Assembly: GCA_025050575.1 (NCBI GenBank) | Contig: JALBVE010000010.1 | Coordinates: 1 to 46,654, forward strand | Reading direction: 5' to 3' | Length of the DNA stretch: 46,654 bases | From: Candidatus Devosia symbiotica | Lineage (GTDB): Bacteria > Pseudomonadota > Alphaproteobacteria > Rhizobiales > Devosiaceae | Part shown: positions 19,495 to 28,684 of the stretch, in pieces | Position numbering within the stretch: the stretch's first letter is position 1 | Layout: each line of letters begins with the position of its first letter | Translations under genes and position numbers: made by a program | The notes under the pieces: generated by a model | What the model was told of the DNA's origin: nothing | Seen by the model: the letters and a program-made list of their open reading frames with translations, nothing else | Database searches by the model: none

Positions 19495-19899
19495 CTATTG
19501 CTTTTCCATCACGCATTGCAGCGGATGCTGGTTCTTGCGTGCCATATCCATAACCCGTGTTACCTTGGTCTCGGCGACTTCATATGGATATATGCCGCAC
19601 TCACCCACCCCCTTTTGGTGAACGTGTAGCATGATCTGCATGGCGTCTTCACGCGATTTGTTGAAGACGTCCTGCAGAACGAGAATGACGAACTCCATCG
19701 GCGTGTAGTCGTCATTGAGCAGCAACACCCGATACAGGCTCGGGCGCTTAGTTTTGAGCCGGGTCTTGGTGATGGTCTCGGTATCGGCATCACCTTTTCC
19801 CGGGTCCTCATTCTTGGGGCCCGCCATGATGGGCTCAGGAACCAAACTCATAGCGGTTGGCACCTCTTTGTTCATCGTGAGGTCGTCATTGAAGGTCAT
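19495..19899 (-). CDS. clpS: ClpS adaptor of the ClpAP protease (N-end rule)
   Basis: 134 residues as opened, perhaps fewer if the inner ATG ([11 protein letters not shown]) is used. The folded core is [20 protein letters not shown], with the NDD-TPMEFV signature that binds N-degron residues. It is followed by [20 protein letters not shown], and the C terminus [10 protein letters not shown] matches the family end. ClpS docks on the ClpA N domain and delivers substrates with destabilising N-terminal residues. The preceding 35-40 residues form the flexible extension ([20 protein letters not shown]). The TAG stop is nine bases upstream of the clpA ATG. Confidence 0.95.
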   Translation of the reverse strand: MTFNDDLTMNKEVPTAMSLVPEPIMAGPKNEDPGKGDADTETITKTRLKTKRPSLYRVLLLNDDYTPMEFVILVLQDVFNKSREDAMQIMLHVHQKGVGECGIYPYEVAETKVTRVMDMARKNQHPLQCVMEKQ

Positions 19900-20285
19900 G
19901 GCAAATCATTTGTCGTAGGAAAAACGAAGCAGCTGGCAGGAGCCATTATGTGGGCAAAATCCAGCTGGTGTTAAGAGCTCATCCATCCCGAATTTGTGAA
20001 GGGCGCCCGGATTAGCGGCCTGGACCGATGCGCGGCGCCTGAACAGCAGGACCAGTCGGGCGCCACTTGTCGGCAATCGCGCCACTGGCGAATCGCCGGC
20101 ACGATACAGCCTTGCCACGCCCACAAACAATTCGATGGCATTTTACGGATTCGTAACGTGGGCAGGATAAAACTTAACAATTATTGGACGATCTGGCCGG
20201 GTGATGACTCACCAGACTGTCCGCGTGTGTTGCTGTAGTTGCGTACGGGTACAGAAGTGCCCGAGAGTAAGAGTTGGAGTACCGG
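19900..20285. other. divergent intergenic region between clpS and the carboxypeptidase gene
   Basis: No gene is supported; the 74-codon minus-strand opening at 19906-20130 resembles nothing I know. The region should hold both promoters. GGTGA-TGAC-TCACC (about 20200-20213) is a small palindrome roughly 70 bp ahead of the carboxypeptidase start and could be an operator. Confidence 0.4.
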
Positions 20286-21881
20286 GTGGCTTCCCAGGCG
20301 AAATCCCCATGGCGCGTAGCGTTTGCCCGCGCCCTTGCCACGATCCTGATCGCCTTTGCTGTTAGCGCGCATGCGGTGGCACCGGCCCAAGCCATCGAAA
20401 ATCTCCGCAAATATGCCGGCATCGTTGTCGACGCCAAATCCGGCAATGTGATGTATGAAGAGGCCGCTGACAGCCGCCGCTATCCTGCCTCCGTCACCAA
20501 GGTGATGACGCTCTACATCCTGTTTCAGGAACTGAGCGCGGGCAATATCAAGCTCTCCACCAAAATGACCCTTTCCGCGCATGCCGCCGCCGCAGTGCCC
20601 ACCAAGCTGGGCCTGCGCGCCGGTTCCACCATTACCGCGGGAGACGCCATCAAATCGATCGTCACCCTGTCGGCCAATGACATGGCGCGCATGATTGCCG
20701 AACATATCTCGGGCTCGGAAGAAAAATTTGCCAAGCGAATGACCTCGACCGCTCGCGCCCTGGGGATGCGCAACACCACCTATCGCAACGCCTCGGGCCT
20801 GCCTGACGGCGCCCAGCTAACCACGGTGCGCGACCAGGCTATCCTAGGCATCGCCATCTATCAGCACTTCCCCAATTACTATGAGTTCTTCCAGACCCGC
20901 AGCTTCAGCTATGGCAGGTCCACCTATGGCAACCACAACCGGCTGCTCGGCTATATGGGCGCCGTCGACGGCATCAAGACCGGCTATATCAATGCCGCCG
21001 GGTCTAATCTGCTCACCGCCGCCCGCAAGGATGGCCGCCATATCGTGATCGTCGCCTTCGGCTTCAACTCCTCGGACGCCCGCGACGAAAAGGTCCGCAA
21101 GCTGGTCTCCACTTATTTGTCCAAGGGCCGCCGCGGCGACTATCTGCGTACCGCCATGATCCCGGCCCCTGGCCGACAGGGCAATATCCAGGTGGCCGTG
21201 GCCCAGTCACCCTCGGCAGCGCCGATCTTTGTCATGCCAATGCCCTCGCCCGGCTTCCGTCTGGCGCAATTGGTGGCCACCAACGGCGCTCAGCCGCAGA
21301 CCCAGCTCACCCGGGTCGCGCCACAAGTTACACTGGCCAGCGCAGCGCCCGTCCCGCTCCCCATGCCAGCCGATCTAGGCCTGCAGCCGGCCTTGCAGGC
21401 TGCCAATACGCTGGCCGCGCCATCCCAGGCGCCCCGGCCTACCTATACCAGCCATAATGTCATCGGCGCCTGGCTCAGCGATACCTACAATCTGGGCGCC
21501 CCGCTCGCTGCGCTCGGCCAGACCGCGCCATCGGCGCCGCTCGGCATGCGGCCGCCGGCCCTGGTTCAAACCAGCAACCAGCCAATCGATCTGCTGACCT
21601 CGGGCAGCATGCAGACCGCCGATACCCGCACCACGCCAGGCGGCTGGGTCGTACAGATCGGCGCCGGCTCCTCCGAGGACAGTGCCCGGGCCATGCTAGC
21701 GGACGCCGCTGGCAAGGCTGGCAAGCTCGGCGATTTCCGCTCCTATGTGGAGCGTTTTGAAAAGAACGGCAGCGTGTTCTATCGCGCTCGTTTCATCGGT
21801 TTTGGCGGTCGCGACGAGGCCACAGCCATGTGCAACCAACTCAAACAGCAGAACCTGGCATGCCTGGCCATGCAGAGCTGA
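20286..21881 (+). CDS. D-alanyl-D-alanine carboxypeptidase (penicillin-binding protein) with SPOR domain
   Basis: About 531 residues. A signal anchor (RALATILIAFAVSAHAVAPA) precedes the peptidase S11 domain. Its three catalytic motifs are SVTK (SxxK, in RRYPASVTKVMTLYIL), SAND (SxN, in IVTLSANDMARMIAEH) and KTG (in GIKTGYINAAG). The enzyme trims the terminal D-Ala of peptidoglycan pentapeptides in the periplasm. After the domain comes a long Ala/Pro/Gln-rich linker of about 150 residues, then a C-terminal SPOR domain (GWVVQIGAGSSEDSARAML to the end) that should bind denuded glycan at the septum. The GTG at 20286 is chosen because GGAG (20276-20279) sits six bases upstream; an in-frame TTG at 20274 overlaps that site. 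The gene is intact, ending TGA. Confidence 0.93.
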   Translation: MASQAKSPWRVAFARALATILIAFAVSAHAVAPAQAIENLRKYAGIVVDAKSGNVMYEEAADSRRYPASVTKVMTLYILFQELSAGNIKLSTKMTLSAHAAAAVPTKLGLRAGSTITAGDAIKSIVTLSANDMARMIAEHISGSEEKFAKRMTSTARALGMRNTTYRNASGLPDGAQLTTVRDQAILGIAIYQHFPNYYEFFQTRSFSYGRSTYGNHNRLLGYMGAVDGIKTGYINAAGSNLLTAARKDGRHIVIVAFGFNSSDARDEKVRKLVSTYLSKGRRGDYLRTAMIPAPGRQGNIQVAVAQSPSAAPIFVMPMPSPGFRLAQLVATNGAQPQTQLTRVAPQVTLASAAPVPLPMPADLGLQPALQAANTLAAPSQAPRPTYTSHNVIGAWLSDTYNLGAPLAALGQTAPSAPLGMRPPALVQTSNQPIDLLTSGSMQTADTRTTPGGWVVQIGAGSSEDSARAMLADAAGKAGKLGDFRSYVERFEKNGSVFYRARFIGFGGRDEATAMCNQLKQQNLACLAMQS

Positions 21882-21889
21882 GTAGCCCA

Positions 21890-22159
21890 ATGAGCGAACG
21901 TACTGCACTGACCGAGTTGGCCAATTTTGTTGGTCGCTCAAGTCTGCTGAAACAAGATATGGCTGCACGCAACCGTGTGCTGGCCGGCATTACTGGCCGC
22001 ATGCTGCCGCGCAAGCGCAGCGTGGGCGACTTGCTGGGCGTTGTGCTGACCGTATTAACCCGCACCCGCCGCATGCTGCAGGCACCCGTCAGCGTCGATA
22101 TCGACGTATTTGCACCAGGGGGAGACCGGGCCATCCAGATCAATCTGGGCGAGCGGTAG
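21890..22159 (+). CDS. conserved-looking 89-residue protein of unknown function
   Basis: MSERTALTELANFVGRSSLL leads into a basic segment (GRMLPRKRSVGDLLGVVLTVL), and the chain ends with an alternating stretch, VSVDIDVFAPGGDRAIQINL, then GER and TAG. It begins eight bases after the carboxypeptidase stop, so it is probably cotranscribed with it. There is no signal peptide or clear membrane helix. I cannot name a family. The regular codon usage and close linkage support a real gene. Confidence 0.55.
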   Translation: MSERTALTELANFVGRSSLLKQDMAARNRVLAGITGRMLPRKRSVGDLLGVVLTVLTRTRRMLQAPVSVDIDVFAPGGDRAIQINLGER

Positions 22160-22200
22160 ACCCGCCCGCCGTCCTGTTGCGGCAAACCCGGTCAGCGCCG

Positions 22201-23065
22201 TCAGATCTCGCTATCCAACATATGAATGAAGCGCTCCTCGACCTCCTGCTTGGAGGTACCGCTCAAGGCTAGGGCCTTGCGGGCCTTGGCCTTATCGCTC
22301 ATCGGCAAATGCAGTGCCTCGACCAGCCCGCGATATTCCTATCGTCATCGAGCGGATCAAACACCGTCAGGCCATTGGGGAATAGCGAGTGGAAAATCAT
22401 CCGCTCGGTAATGCCGTCTGCCACCCGACACCCCAACCGCAGCGCGATGCGCTCGAGCATAGTCGAGACCCGCCGCATATTGCGTAAACCCAGCATCGAG
22501 ATGTGGTTGCGCATAGCACCCAATCAATCGTCCGCTCGTCGATCGATAGCCGTTCCGAGCGCGCCCGCTGCACTAGCCGGGCATAATGGCTCATCTTGCG
22601 CGGTTTGCTGGTCACCGGATCGATCTGCGCCACCACATTGAGGTCGATCAGGCTGTTATTGACCGGCGTCACCAGCGTATCGGCCAGCGAATATGCTAGT
22701 CGCGTCAGATTGATATCAAAGCCCGGCGTGTCGATAATGACGAAATCGGCGCGATTTTCGACCTCGCCCGCCGCGCGGCGGAAGATGTAGAATTCAGCCT
22801 GGTCATTCTCGCGCATCGAGTCGCCCCAGGCCGATGGCAGATGGAAATACTGCGGATTGAGCAGCGAAATGCCCGCTCCTGCGCATAGGCGCAGCGGTTG
22901 CGGACATAATGGGCGAAGGTGCACTGCCGGCTGTCGACAGTCGACGCTGGCCACATGCTGGCCGGCATGCAGCAGATAGATTGCCAGATGACAGGCAGTC
23001 GTGGACTTGTCCGACCTGCCCTTCTCATTTCCCACCACAATGACATGCGCACCGCTTCGCGCCAT
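22201..23065 (-). pseudogene. mipZ: division-plane positioning ATPase MipZ, broken
   Basis: MipZ is the ParA/MinD-type ATPase that forms polar gradients and keeps FtsZ at mid-cell in many alphaproteobacteria. HVIVVGNEKG opens the gene, but the deviant Walker A reads GRSDKST where GGSGKST is expected; both changes are compatible with G-to-A mutation. A frameshift pair around 22940 and 22870 leaves DSRQCTFAHYVRNRCAYAQE out of frame. The middle is well kept: YFHLPSAWGDSMREN, then ADFVIIDTPGFDINLTRLAY and LADTLVTPVNNSLIDLNVVA. A shift near 22520 moves ISMLGLRNMRRVSTMLERIA to another frame. A small deletion plus shift near 22340 precedes the C-terminal ALHLPMSDKAKARKALALSG. TGA lies at 22201-22203. 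Confidence 0.9.
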
Positions 23066-23145
23066 CCTTTAAATCAACGTACCCTTCGCATTCTGCTAAC
23101 AGAGGCTCGCATAGTTAACAGGCCCTTAAGATTGAGCAGGGTTGG

Positions 23146-23571
23146 CTAGATCAGCCCCAACTTAGCCAGGTCGGCAGCCAGTGCCATGGAGTCGGCATCC
23201 TCATTGGCACTCAGGTCGGGCGGCGCGTCGGCTGGATTCAGATAGCGCCAGCCCTGAAACGGCCGCTTGGGATAAGGAATGGTGCGGATCAAGTCGGGCG
23301 CCAGAATGATGTCGCAATAGGTCTTGCCCTCGGCGTCGGCATAGGTGGCCAGGCGCAGAATGGGCTGGCGGCATATTATCTGCCCGCTAATCACCCAGTA
23401 CAACGAGGCCAGGCCCTCCATCTCTCCAGCCCGCTTGGGCATCATGCGGGTGCGATGAACATGCACGTCCTTGCCGTAATCAGCTTCCCACCAATGAGCA
23501 CGCTCATGGCGGTAGCTCTCGAGCTCCTCAAAACCCGATACCCCGACGCACAGCTTGATCATGTGGATCAT
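23146..23571 (-). CDS. DUF1489-family protein
   Basis: About 141 residues, usual for DUF1489, a soluble alphaproteobacterial family of unknown function. Recognisable blocks are MIHMIKLCVGVSGFEELESY at the start, then RTRMMPKRAGEMEGLASLYW, VISGQIICRQPILRLATYAD and the highly conserved KRPFQGWRYLNPADAPPDLS. The ATG at 23571 is chosen over the longer opening because GGAGG lies five bases upstream and homologues begin with MIH. The stop is TAG. It is intact between two damaged or membrane genes, so its product is probably still needed. Confidence 0.85.
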   Translation of the reverse strand: MIHMIKLCVGVSGFEELESYRHERAHWWEADYGKDVHVHRTRMMPKRAGEMEGLASLYWVISGQIICRQPILRLATYADAEGKTYCDIILAPDLIRTIPYPKRPFQGWRYLNPADAPPDLSANEDADSMALAADLAKLGLI

Positions 23572-23656
23572 CACGGGCCTCCGGCACAAACGCAAAAGAG
23601 CGCCCAAGTGGCCCGGACGCCCTTCCAGAATGACTGATAGTGAAAAACTCTAGCGC

Positions 23657-23758
23657 CTAGACGCCAGCAATCACGGAGAAAACTAATCCCATCGAGAACA
23701 GGCAAACCATAGTCCAGCTTGCTGCACGCCACGAAGTAGCTCTCGGTTGACCACGCAT
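23657..23758 (-). CDS. possible 33-residue single-span membrane peptide
   Basis: MRGQPRATSWRAASWTMVCL followed by FSMGLVFSVIAGV and TAG: a basic N terminus and one hydrophobic helix. AAGGAG lies seven bases upstream of the ATG, a better ribosome site than chance ORFs usually have. It stands alone in the spacer between mgtE and the DUF1489 gene. The function is unknown. Confidence 0.5.
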   Translation of the reverse strand: MRGQPRATSWRAASWTMVCLFSMGLVFSVIAGV

Positions 23759-23968
23759 ATATCGCTCCTTGTGAGCCGTTCACGCCAGGCACCCGACGGA
23801 TTAATCTATCCCCAACACCCAATATTGTGTCGCTAACGCTATCACAAAAGCTTTGCAAGCGGCGAAGTTGTCACACTCCTCAGCAGCCCACAGCCAAGAT
23901 CACGCCTATGGAGAAAACGCAGTTGAGACGGCCATGAGAGGACTAAGCGCGAATGTAGAAACCGCCCG

Positions 23969-25384
23969 CTAGAACAATCCGAACCATAGCCCGGCAATGC
24001 CCAAAAAGGAAAAGAATCCAACCATGTCGGTGACGGTCATCACAAAAACTGAGGAGGCAATCGCCGGATCGGCCTTGAATTTGTCGAGCATCAGCGGGAT
24101 CAGAATCCCGGCCGTGCCCGCTACCGTCATATTGATCACCATAGCCACGCCGATTACGACGCCGAGCATGAGATTGTCAAAGCGCAGCCAGGTCACCAGC
24201 CCGATCAGCACGGCAAAAATCACCCCATTGACCAGCCCAACCACCATTTCGCGCGAAATTAGCCGGCGCAGCCGGCGCCTATCTAGCTCGCGCATCGACA
24301 GCGCCCGCACTGTCACGGTCATGGTCTGGGTGCCCGCATTGCCGCCCATCGAGGCCACGATCGGCATCAGTACCGCCAGCGCCACCATCTGCTCGATCGT
24401 GGTGTTGAAGAGCCAGATTACCATCGATGCTAGCACGGCGGTGGCCAGATTGATTATCAGCCAGGGCGCGCGGCTGCGCACGGTATAGATGATGGAATCG
24501 GAAATATCCTCGTCACCCACACCGGCGAGCAGCTTGATGTCCTCGTCGGCCTCTTCGTGAATAACGTCCACGATATCATCAATAGTCAGCACGCCGACCA
24601 GCCGCTTGCTCTCATCAATCACGCCGACCTCGATCAGATCGTAGCGCTCGAAATCGCGCGCCGCCTCTTCCTGGTCCTCATTGGCGTCTACTAGCACCAG
24701 ATTGGTGTTCATCAGCGCTTCGATCTGCGTGGTGCACGGTGCCCGGATGAACTTGTCCAGCGGAATGGTGCCAAGCACCGAATAAGCAGCATCGACCACA
24801 TAGAGCTGATAGAATTCGTCCGGCAACTCATGCTCGCACCGTAGATAGTCAATGGTCCGCTCCACCGTCCAGAACGGCGGAATGGCAATGAAATCGGTGA
24901 GCATCCGCCGCCCGGCGGAATCCTCGGGAAAGTCCAGGCTGCGCTTCAGGCTTAACCGTTCGAAGGTGGACAACTTGGCCAGGACCTCGTCCAGATCCAT
25001 CTGCTCCAGGTCTTCGAGAATGGCCACGGCATCGTCATTGTCAAGCCCGGCCACACCGCGCGCGATTTCCGCGTTCGGCAGCGCTTCCATCATCTGCATG
25101 CGAACCGATTCATCGACCTCGGTCAGCGCCGAGTAATCGAACCGGTCGCCCAGCAGCCGGACCAGCTGCATCCGCTCATCGGCATCGAGCGATTCCAGCA
25201 CGTCGCCCAGATCGGCCGCGTGCAGCGGCTCGACCATTATGGCGATGTCATCGGCACGCCCGGCGCTCAGAAACGCCCGCAACCGCTCTAGCCAGAGCGA
25301 ACTGATGCAGTCTTCGTCATCGAGGAAGACATCGAGATCAATACCGGTTTCTATATCGGCGGTGCTGTCGAGATCAGTGCTCAA
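23969..25384 (-). CDS. mgtE: Mg2+ transporter/channel MgtE
   Basis: 471 residues, full length for MgtE, the Mg2+-gated channel for magnesium uptake. The N-terminal superhelical domain (about residues 30-150) contains LHAADLGDVLESLDADERMQ. A CBS pair (about 165-290) includes DKFIRAPCTTQIEALMNTNL and LIEVGVIDESKRLVGVLTID. The plug helix carries DEDIKLLAGVGDEDI. Five C-terminal helices include the pore motif (MPIVASMGGNAGTQTMTVTV) and the conserved NGVIFAVLIGL and AGTAGILIPLML segments. The stop is TAG. It is one of the few transporters in this window left intact, probably because no other Mg2+ route is dispensable. Confidence 0.95.
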   Translation of the reverse strand: MSTDLDSTADIETGIDLDVFLDDEDCISSLWLERLRAFLSAGRADDIAIMVEPLHAADLGDVLESLDADERMQLVRLLGDRFDYSALTEVDESVRMQMMEALPNAEIARGVAGLDNDDAVAILEDLEQMDLDEVLAKLSTFERLSLKRSLDFPEDSAGRRMLTDFIAIPPFWTVERTIDYLRCEHELPDEFYQLYVVDAAYSVLGTIPLDKFIRAPCTTQIEALMNTNLVLVDANEDQEEAARDFERYDLIEVGVIDESKRLVGVLTIDDIVDVIHEEADEDIKLLAGVGDEDISDSIIYTVRSRAPWLIINLATAVLASMVIWLFNTTIEQMVALAVLMPIVASMGGNAGTQTMTVTVRALSMRELDRRRLRRLISREMVVGLVNGVIFAVLIGLVTWLRFDNLMLGVVIGVAMVINMTVAGTAGILIPLMLDKFKADPAIASSVFVMTVTDMVGFFSFLGIAGLWFGLF

Positions 25385-25744
25385 TGGGAGGCCTTTGGTA
25401 TAGGCATTTTAGGACTCGCAAGCTGTAACTAAACCCGCCCCGATCCGCCAGCGCTACAGCAGCAATTTCGGCGAGTTGCGAAGAATTGTTCCGGGGCAAG
25501 AGGACTCAACGGAGGAACCGAAGCTTCCTGTCAAAGCCGTAACCGGCCCCGGCTCCACCCCTCGTCATGGCGTCAACGGCCACCCGGCAGTCAATTGGTC
25601 CGGCGGGTCGTTCACCTAGCCCAGTGCATCTGACTGACATGGCCAAATCCCGCCCACACCTCAAATAAACCTTACAAAAAGCTTAAAGTATGGTACCGTA
25701 TACACTCTCGCCGCGCACTCACCGGACTAATCGAGGTCCCAGAA
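25385..25744. other. intergenic region between mgtE and the sensor kinase pseudogene
   Basis: Divergent promoters must lie here, but I cannot mark them with confidence. No gene or strong hairpin is visible. Several GGAAC-like sextamers occur, but none has a CGTT partner at the proper distance. Confidence 0.4.
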
Positions 25745-26795
25745 ATGGCGAAAATCGTCAAGAAGTCGCCTGAACAGCAGAAGGCAGAGATCGCAGTCAA
25801 GGGCTTCGCCGACGACCTTGGCCTGCTCGTGATCGCGAGCGACGAATCCCGCATGGCCATGGTCTTCGCCGACGCCAGAGAACCCGATAACCCCATCATT
25901 TTTACCAATGACAGCTTCCTGACTCTGACCGGTTTTGAGCGGCGTGAAGTTTTGGGACAGAGCTTCAATTTCTTCCTCGCCCAGATCGCTAATAAAGTCT
26001 CGCTAGCAAAGATAGAAACCGAACTAGCCAAACCTCCACCGATGGCACCGAAGTCCTCTACCGACGCAGGGATAGCAGCGAATTCTGGGCAGCCGTGTTC
26101 ATCAGCCCGGTTCGCGATGTTGACGGCAAGATCGTGCAGTACTTCGCCTCCTTCATCGATCTGACCAAACATATGCTGGAGCAAAAACATCTGCGGATGC
26201 CGGTCGACGAGCTCAACCATCGCATCAAGAACACGCTCGCCACCGTGCAATTCATTGTCTAGCAGGCGCTGCGCTTCGACCCTGACCTAGTGGCCGCGCG
26301 CGAAGCCATCGAAGGTCGCCTGTTCGCCCTGTCGCACCTCCATGATCTGCTGACCACGCAGAACTGAAAAAGCGCCAGCCTATCCGACCTAACGCATCAG
26401 GCCATTGCTCTTTTGAGCTCGCTGACCAGCAGACCGAACGCATCATCATCCGTGGCCCCGATATCCAGATATCGCCACAGGCAGCGCTTGCGCTGGGTAT
26501 TGCGCTCAACAAACTGGCAACCAACGCTGCCAAATATGGCGCGCTATCCAGCGCGACAGGTCATCTCACGGTGCGTTGACGAGTCGAGACTCAGAACGGT
26601 CGCCGCCACCTGGAGATCTTTTAGCAGGAGAGTGGCGGACCTGCGGTGGCTCCGCCAAGCCACAAGGGCTTTGGCTTCCATGTATTGCAGCACGGACTGG
26701 TTTTGGAATTTGGCGCAGAGATCCACCCCGACTATCTGCCAAACGGCGTCCAATGCACGATCAACATACCATTGACCGGAGACGCAGATGAATAA
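25745..26795 (+). pseudogene. PAS/LOV-like HWE-family sensor histidine kinase, broken
   Basis: The N-terminal PAS domain (about residues 25-130) contains DNPIIFTNDSFLTLTGFERR and EVLGQSFNFFLA. In photoactive LOV domains the last motif has a cysteine (GRNCRFLQ), which is absent here, so blue-light adduct chemistry is unlikely. A frameshift near 26035 leads to DGTEVLYRRRDSSEFWAAVF and the kinase H-box LNHRIKNTLATVQFIV. Stops follow at 26260 (TAG), 26365 (TGA), 26577 (TGA) and 26622 (TAG), each at a place where homologues usually have tryptophan. The ATP-binding lobe (LGIALNKLATNAAKYGALS) and the tail (GFGFHVLQHGLVLEFGAEI) are readable with one more shift. The final TAA overlaps the response-regulator ATG by eight bases. 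Confidence 0.85.
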
Positions 26796-27172
26796 GCTGA
26801 TGTCTAGCCGCAACATCCTCATGGTCGAGGACGAAAAGCTGATCCTAATAATGATCCAAATCATGCTCGAAGGGCTTGGCTACGGCACGATTGTGGCTAC
26901 GGCCAGCGTCGAGGCTGCATTGGAGCAAGTTGCAAAAAACGATTTCGATGTCGCCATATTGGACATAAATCTGGATGGATTTGACAGCCACCAGGTCGCC
27001 GAAGCCCTTGACGCCAGTCAAGCGCTCTATTTGTTCTGGACCGGCAATGTACTTGAAGACCGCAGGATGCAGGTTAGCCAGAACCCGATGCTAAAAACTG
27101 TTTTAGTTCAACGCCATGGCGGGAGCCCTAACGGCGCTGGTCGAATCAGGCAACGCCCTGCCCACAACTTAG
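26788..27172 (+). pseudogene. single-domain response regulator, frameshifted near its end
   Basis: A receiver domain with the acidic pocket in ILMVEDEKLILIMIQIML, the phosphoacceptor aspartate in FDVAILDINLDG, and the switch Thr region near LYLFWTGNVLEDRR. The conserved lysine-proline loop should follow PMLK, but a frameshift near 27098 throws off the last 25 codons. They continue in another frame as FNAMAGALTALVESGNALPT and TAG at 27170-27172. It partners the preceding HWE kinase; in alphaproteobacteria such pairs are often linked to the general stress response, which is an inference here. Confidence 0.8.
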
Positions 27173-27316
27173 CAACGCAACATCGGCATATTCCGCGCTT
27201 GAACGAATGGCCGCCTTTATCGGCAGGCCGTGTTGGGTGGCGTCGGAGCACCGCGTCGTCGTGCCGCATATTGTACCGTTGACTGCCAGGTCCGACGTAT
27301 CCCCAAAAATCAAAAA

Positions 27317-27345
27317 GGGCTGCCCCGCGGCGATAGCCCATTTTT
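27317..27345. terminator. intrinsic terminator-like hairpin between the response regulator and tRNA-Leu
   Basis: AAAAAGGGCT and AGCCCATTTTT can pair as GGGCT/AGCCC with flanking A/T tracts on both sides of a 13-base loop, giving a T run in either direction. It suits termination of the tRNA transcript (minus strand) and of the regulator operon (plus strand). Confidence 0.65.
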
Positions 27346-27368
27346 ATTTGTTATCCAGAGATGATGAC

Positions 27369-27454
27369 TGGTGCGGTCGAGAAGATTCGAACTTCCACGG
27401 GAATTATCCCACAGCGACCTCAACGCTGCGCGTCTACCATTCCGCCACGACCGC
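27369..27454 (-). tRNA. tRNA-Leu(GAG)
   Basis: 86 bases including an encoded CCA. The acceptor arm GCGGTCG pairs with CGACCGC. The D arm is GTGGCGGAATGGTAGACGC. The anticodon stem CAGCG/CGCTG closes the loop TTGAGGT, giving anticodon GAG, which reads CUC and CUU leucine codons. The long variable arm expected of tRNA-Leu is present, and the T arm has GTTCGAATC. The structure is intact, and it stands alone. Confidence 0.95.
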
Positions 27455-27591
27455 ATACTTTGGCAGAGCCCAACCCACCGGGTTAAGCAACTGCGAATGT
27501 AGCAAAGGTTCCTGCCAACCTCAAGCGCTTAAATCGCGAATGACGATTGGTTGTGAAGAGCTTAGAGGCGACGTGAGATTTTACCGATGAT

Positions 27592-27790
27592 TTACACGCG
27601 CAAATGCCCGTCTTTGGCGTTGACTTCGCTATGCGCGATCAGCGTGCCATTGGCATAGATGAACAGCGGATCGTTCTCGCCAACATCCAGTTCGATCACC
27701 GCACCACGCCCCATGCGCAGCAAATGATGAATCGGCAGATTGGCAGCACCCAGTTCGACGGTGATGTCCACTTCAATATTGTCTAATGTA
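27592..27790 (-). pseudogene. fliN: FliN/SpoA-type flagellar motor switch fragment
   Basis: Only a SpoA domain survives: DNIEVDITVELGAANLPIHH, then LLRMGRGAVIELDVGENDPL and FIYANGTLIAHSEV, ending HLRV and TAA. An in-frame TAG stands just upstream of LDNIEVDI and no start codon is available, so this is a remnant. FliN forms the C ring that switches flagellar rotation. A type III secretion SpoA protein is an alternative source, but the flagellar form is more likely in this group. No other flagellar gene is visible in the window. Confidence 0.65.
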
Positions 27791-27897
27791 CCCTATAAGA
27801 TATGTTTTGAGCCCGTCCTGGCACCTGCGCTGGTGTCGCCAATCTCTGCGTGAAGGTATCCTCTGGCACCCGTTAATTATGGAACCATTAACAAATC

Positions 27898-28632
27898 GTG
27901 ACGAATGATTGCCAAATCCGTAATAAATTGGCACGACTTGATGCCAGGCCGGTGCAATGGGTGATTTCGACTGAACCAGTACCCTACCCGGCTGCGCTGG
28001 CCGCCATGAAAGCGCGGGCCGCCGCCATTGCTACCGGCGAGGCCGAAGAGGCCGTCTGGCTGCTCGAGCATCCCCCGCTCTACACCGCCGGCACCTCGGC
28101 AAGGCCTGAAGATCTGCTCTCTGACCGTTTTGAGGTATTCGATGCCGGGCGGGGAGGGCAATATACCTATCATGGCCCCGGCCAGCGGGTGGCCTATCTC
28201 ATGCTCAACCTAATCCAGCGCGGCCGCGACATCCGCTGCCTGGTGCAGGGCCTAGAGGCCTGGGTGGTCGATACTTTGGCCGCCCACAATATCGCCGCCG
28301 AGAGTCGACCAGCGCCGCGCATCGGCATCTGGGTCAAGCGCCCCGACAAGGGCGTACTGGCTGAAGACAAGATCGCCGCTATCGGCGTGCGGGTGTCCAA
28401 ATGGGTCACCTTTCACGGCATTTCACTCAATATCGCCCCCGATTTGGGCCATTATGACGGCATCGTCCCCTGCGGCATCACCGATGGTGGGGTCACCAGC
28501 TTTGAGGATCTAGGGCATTTGGTGTCCATGCCGGAGGTCGATTCGGTGTTGCGGCGGACCTTTGAGGCCCGCTTCGGCCCCACTGTCACCGCTTCCGAAC
28601 ACGGCATGGTCAGAGGTGACGTACCGCATTAA
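27898..28632 (+). CDS. lipB: octanoyl-ACP:protein N-octanoyltransferase (lipoate synthesis)
   Basis: 244 residues. LipB moves octanoate from acyl carrier protein to lipoyl domains, the first step of endogenous lipoate synthesis in the cytosol. Key elements are [60 protein letters not shown] (catalytic lysine region) and [19 protein letters not shown], whose cysteine is the acyl-carrying nucleophile. The longest opening starts with GTG at 27898; a downstream start is possible because the first 17 residues are not conserved. The gene is intact, ending TAA, and alone. Keeping it implies functioning lipoylated dehydrogenases. Confidence 0.93.
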   Translation: MTNDCQIRNKLARLDARPVQWVISTEPVPYPAALAAMKARAAAIATGEAEEAVWLLEHPPLYTAGTSARPEDLLSDRFEVFDAGRGGQYTYHGPGQRVAYLMLNLIQRGRDIRCLVQGLEAWVVDTLAAHNIAAESRPAPRIGIWVKRPDKGVLAEDKIAAIGVRVSKWVTFHGISLNIAPDLGHYDGIVPCGITDGGVTSFEDLGHLVSMPEVDSVLRRTFEARFGPTVTASEHGMVRGDVPH

Positions 28633-28684
28633 CTTGCGTAACAATCGAATCACACTGTTTAACGCCATTGCCAAGGAGCCCGTT

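Noticed and set aside
19906..20130. 74-codon minus-strand frame upstream of clpS
   Set aside because: It has no recognisable domain and no clear ribosome site, and it occupies the region expected to hold the divergent promoters.
25440..25560. EcfG-type stress promoters (GGAAC plus CGTT) near the HWE kinase
   Set aside because: GGAAC boxes occur on both strands, but the downstream boxes are CGTA or CGAA and one spacing is about 19 bases, so the match is not good enough.
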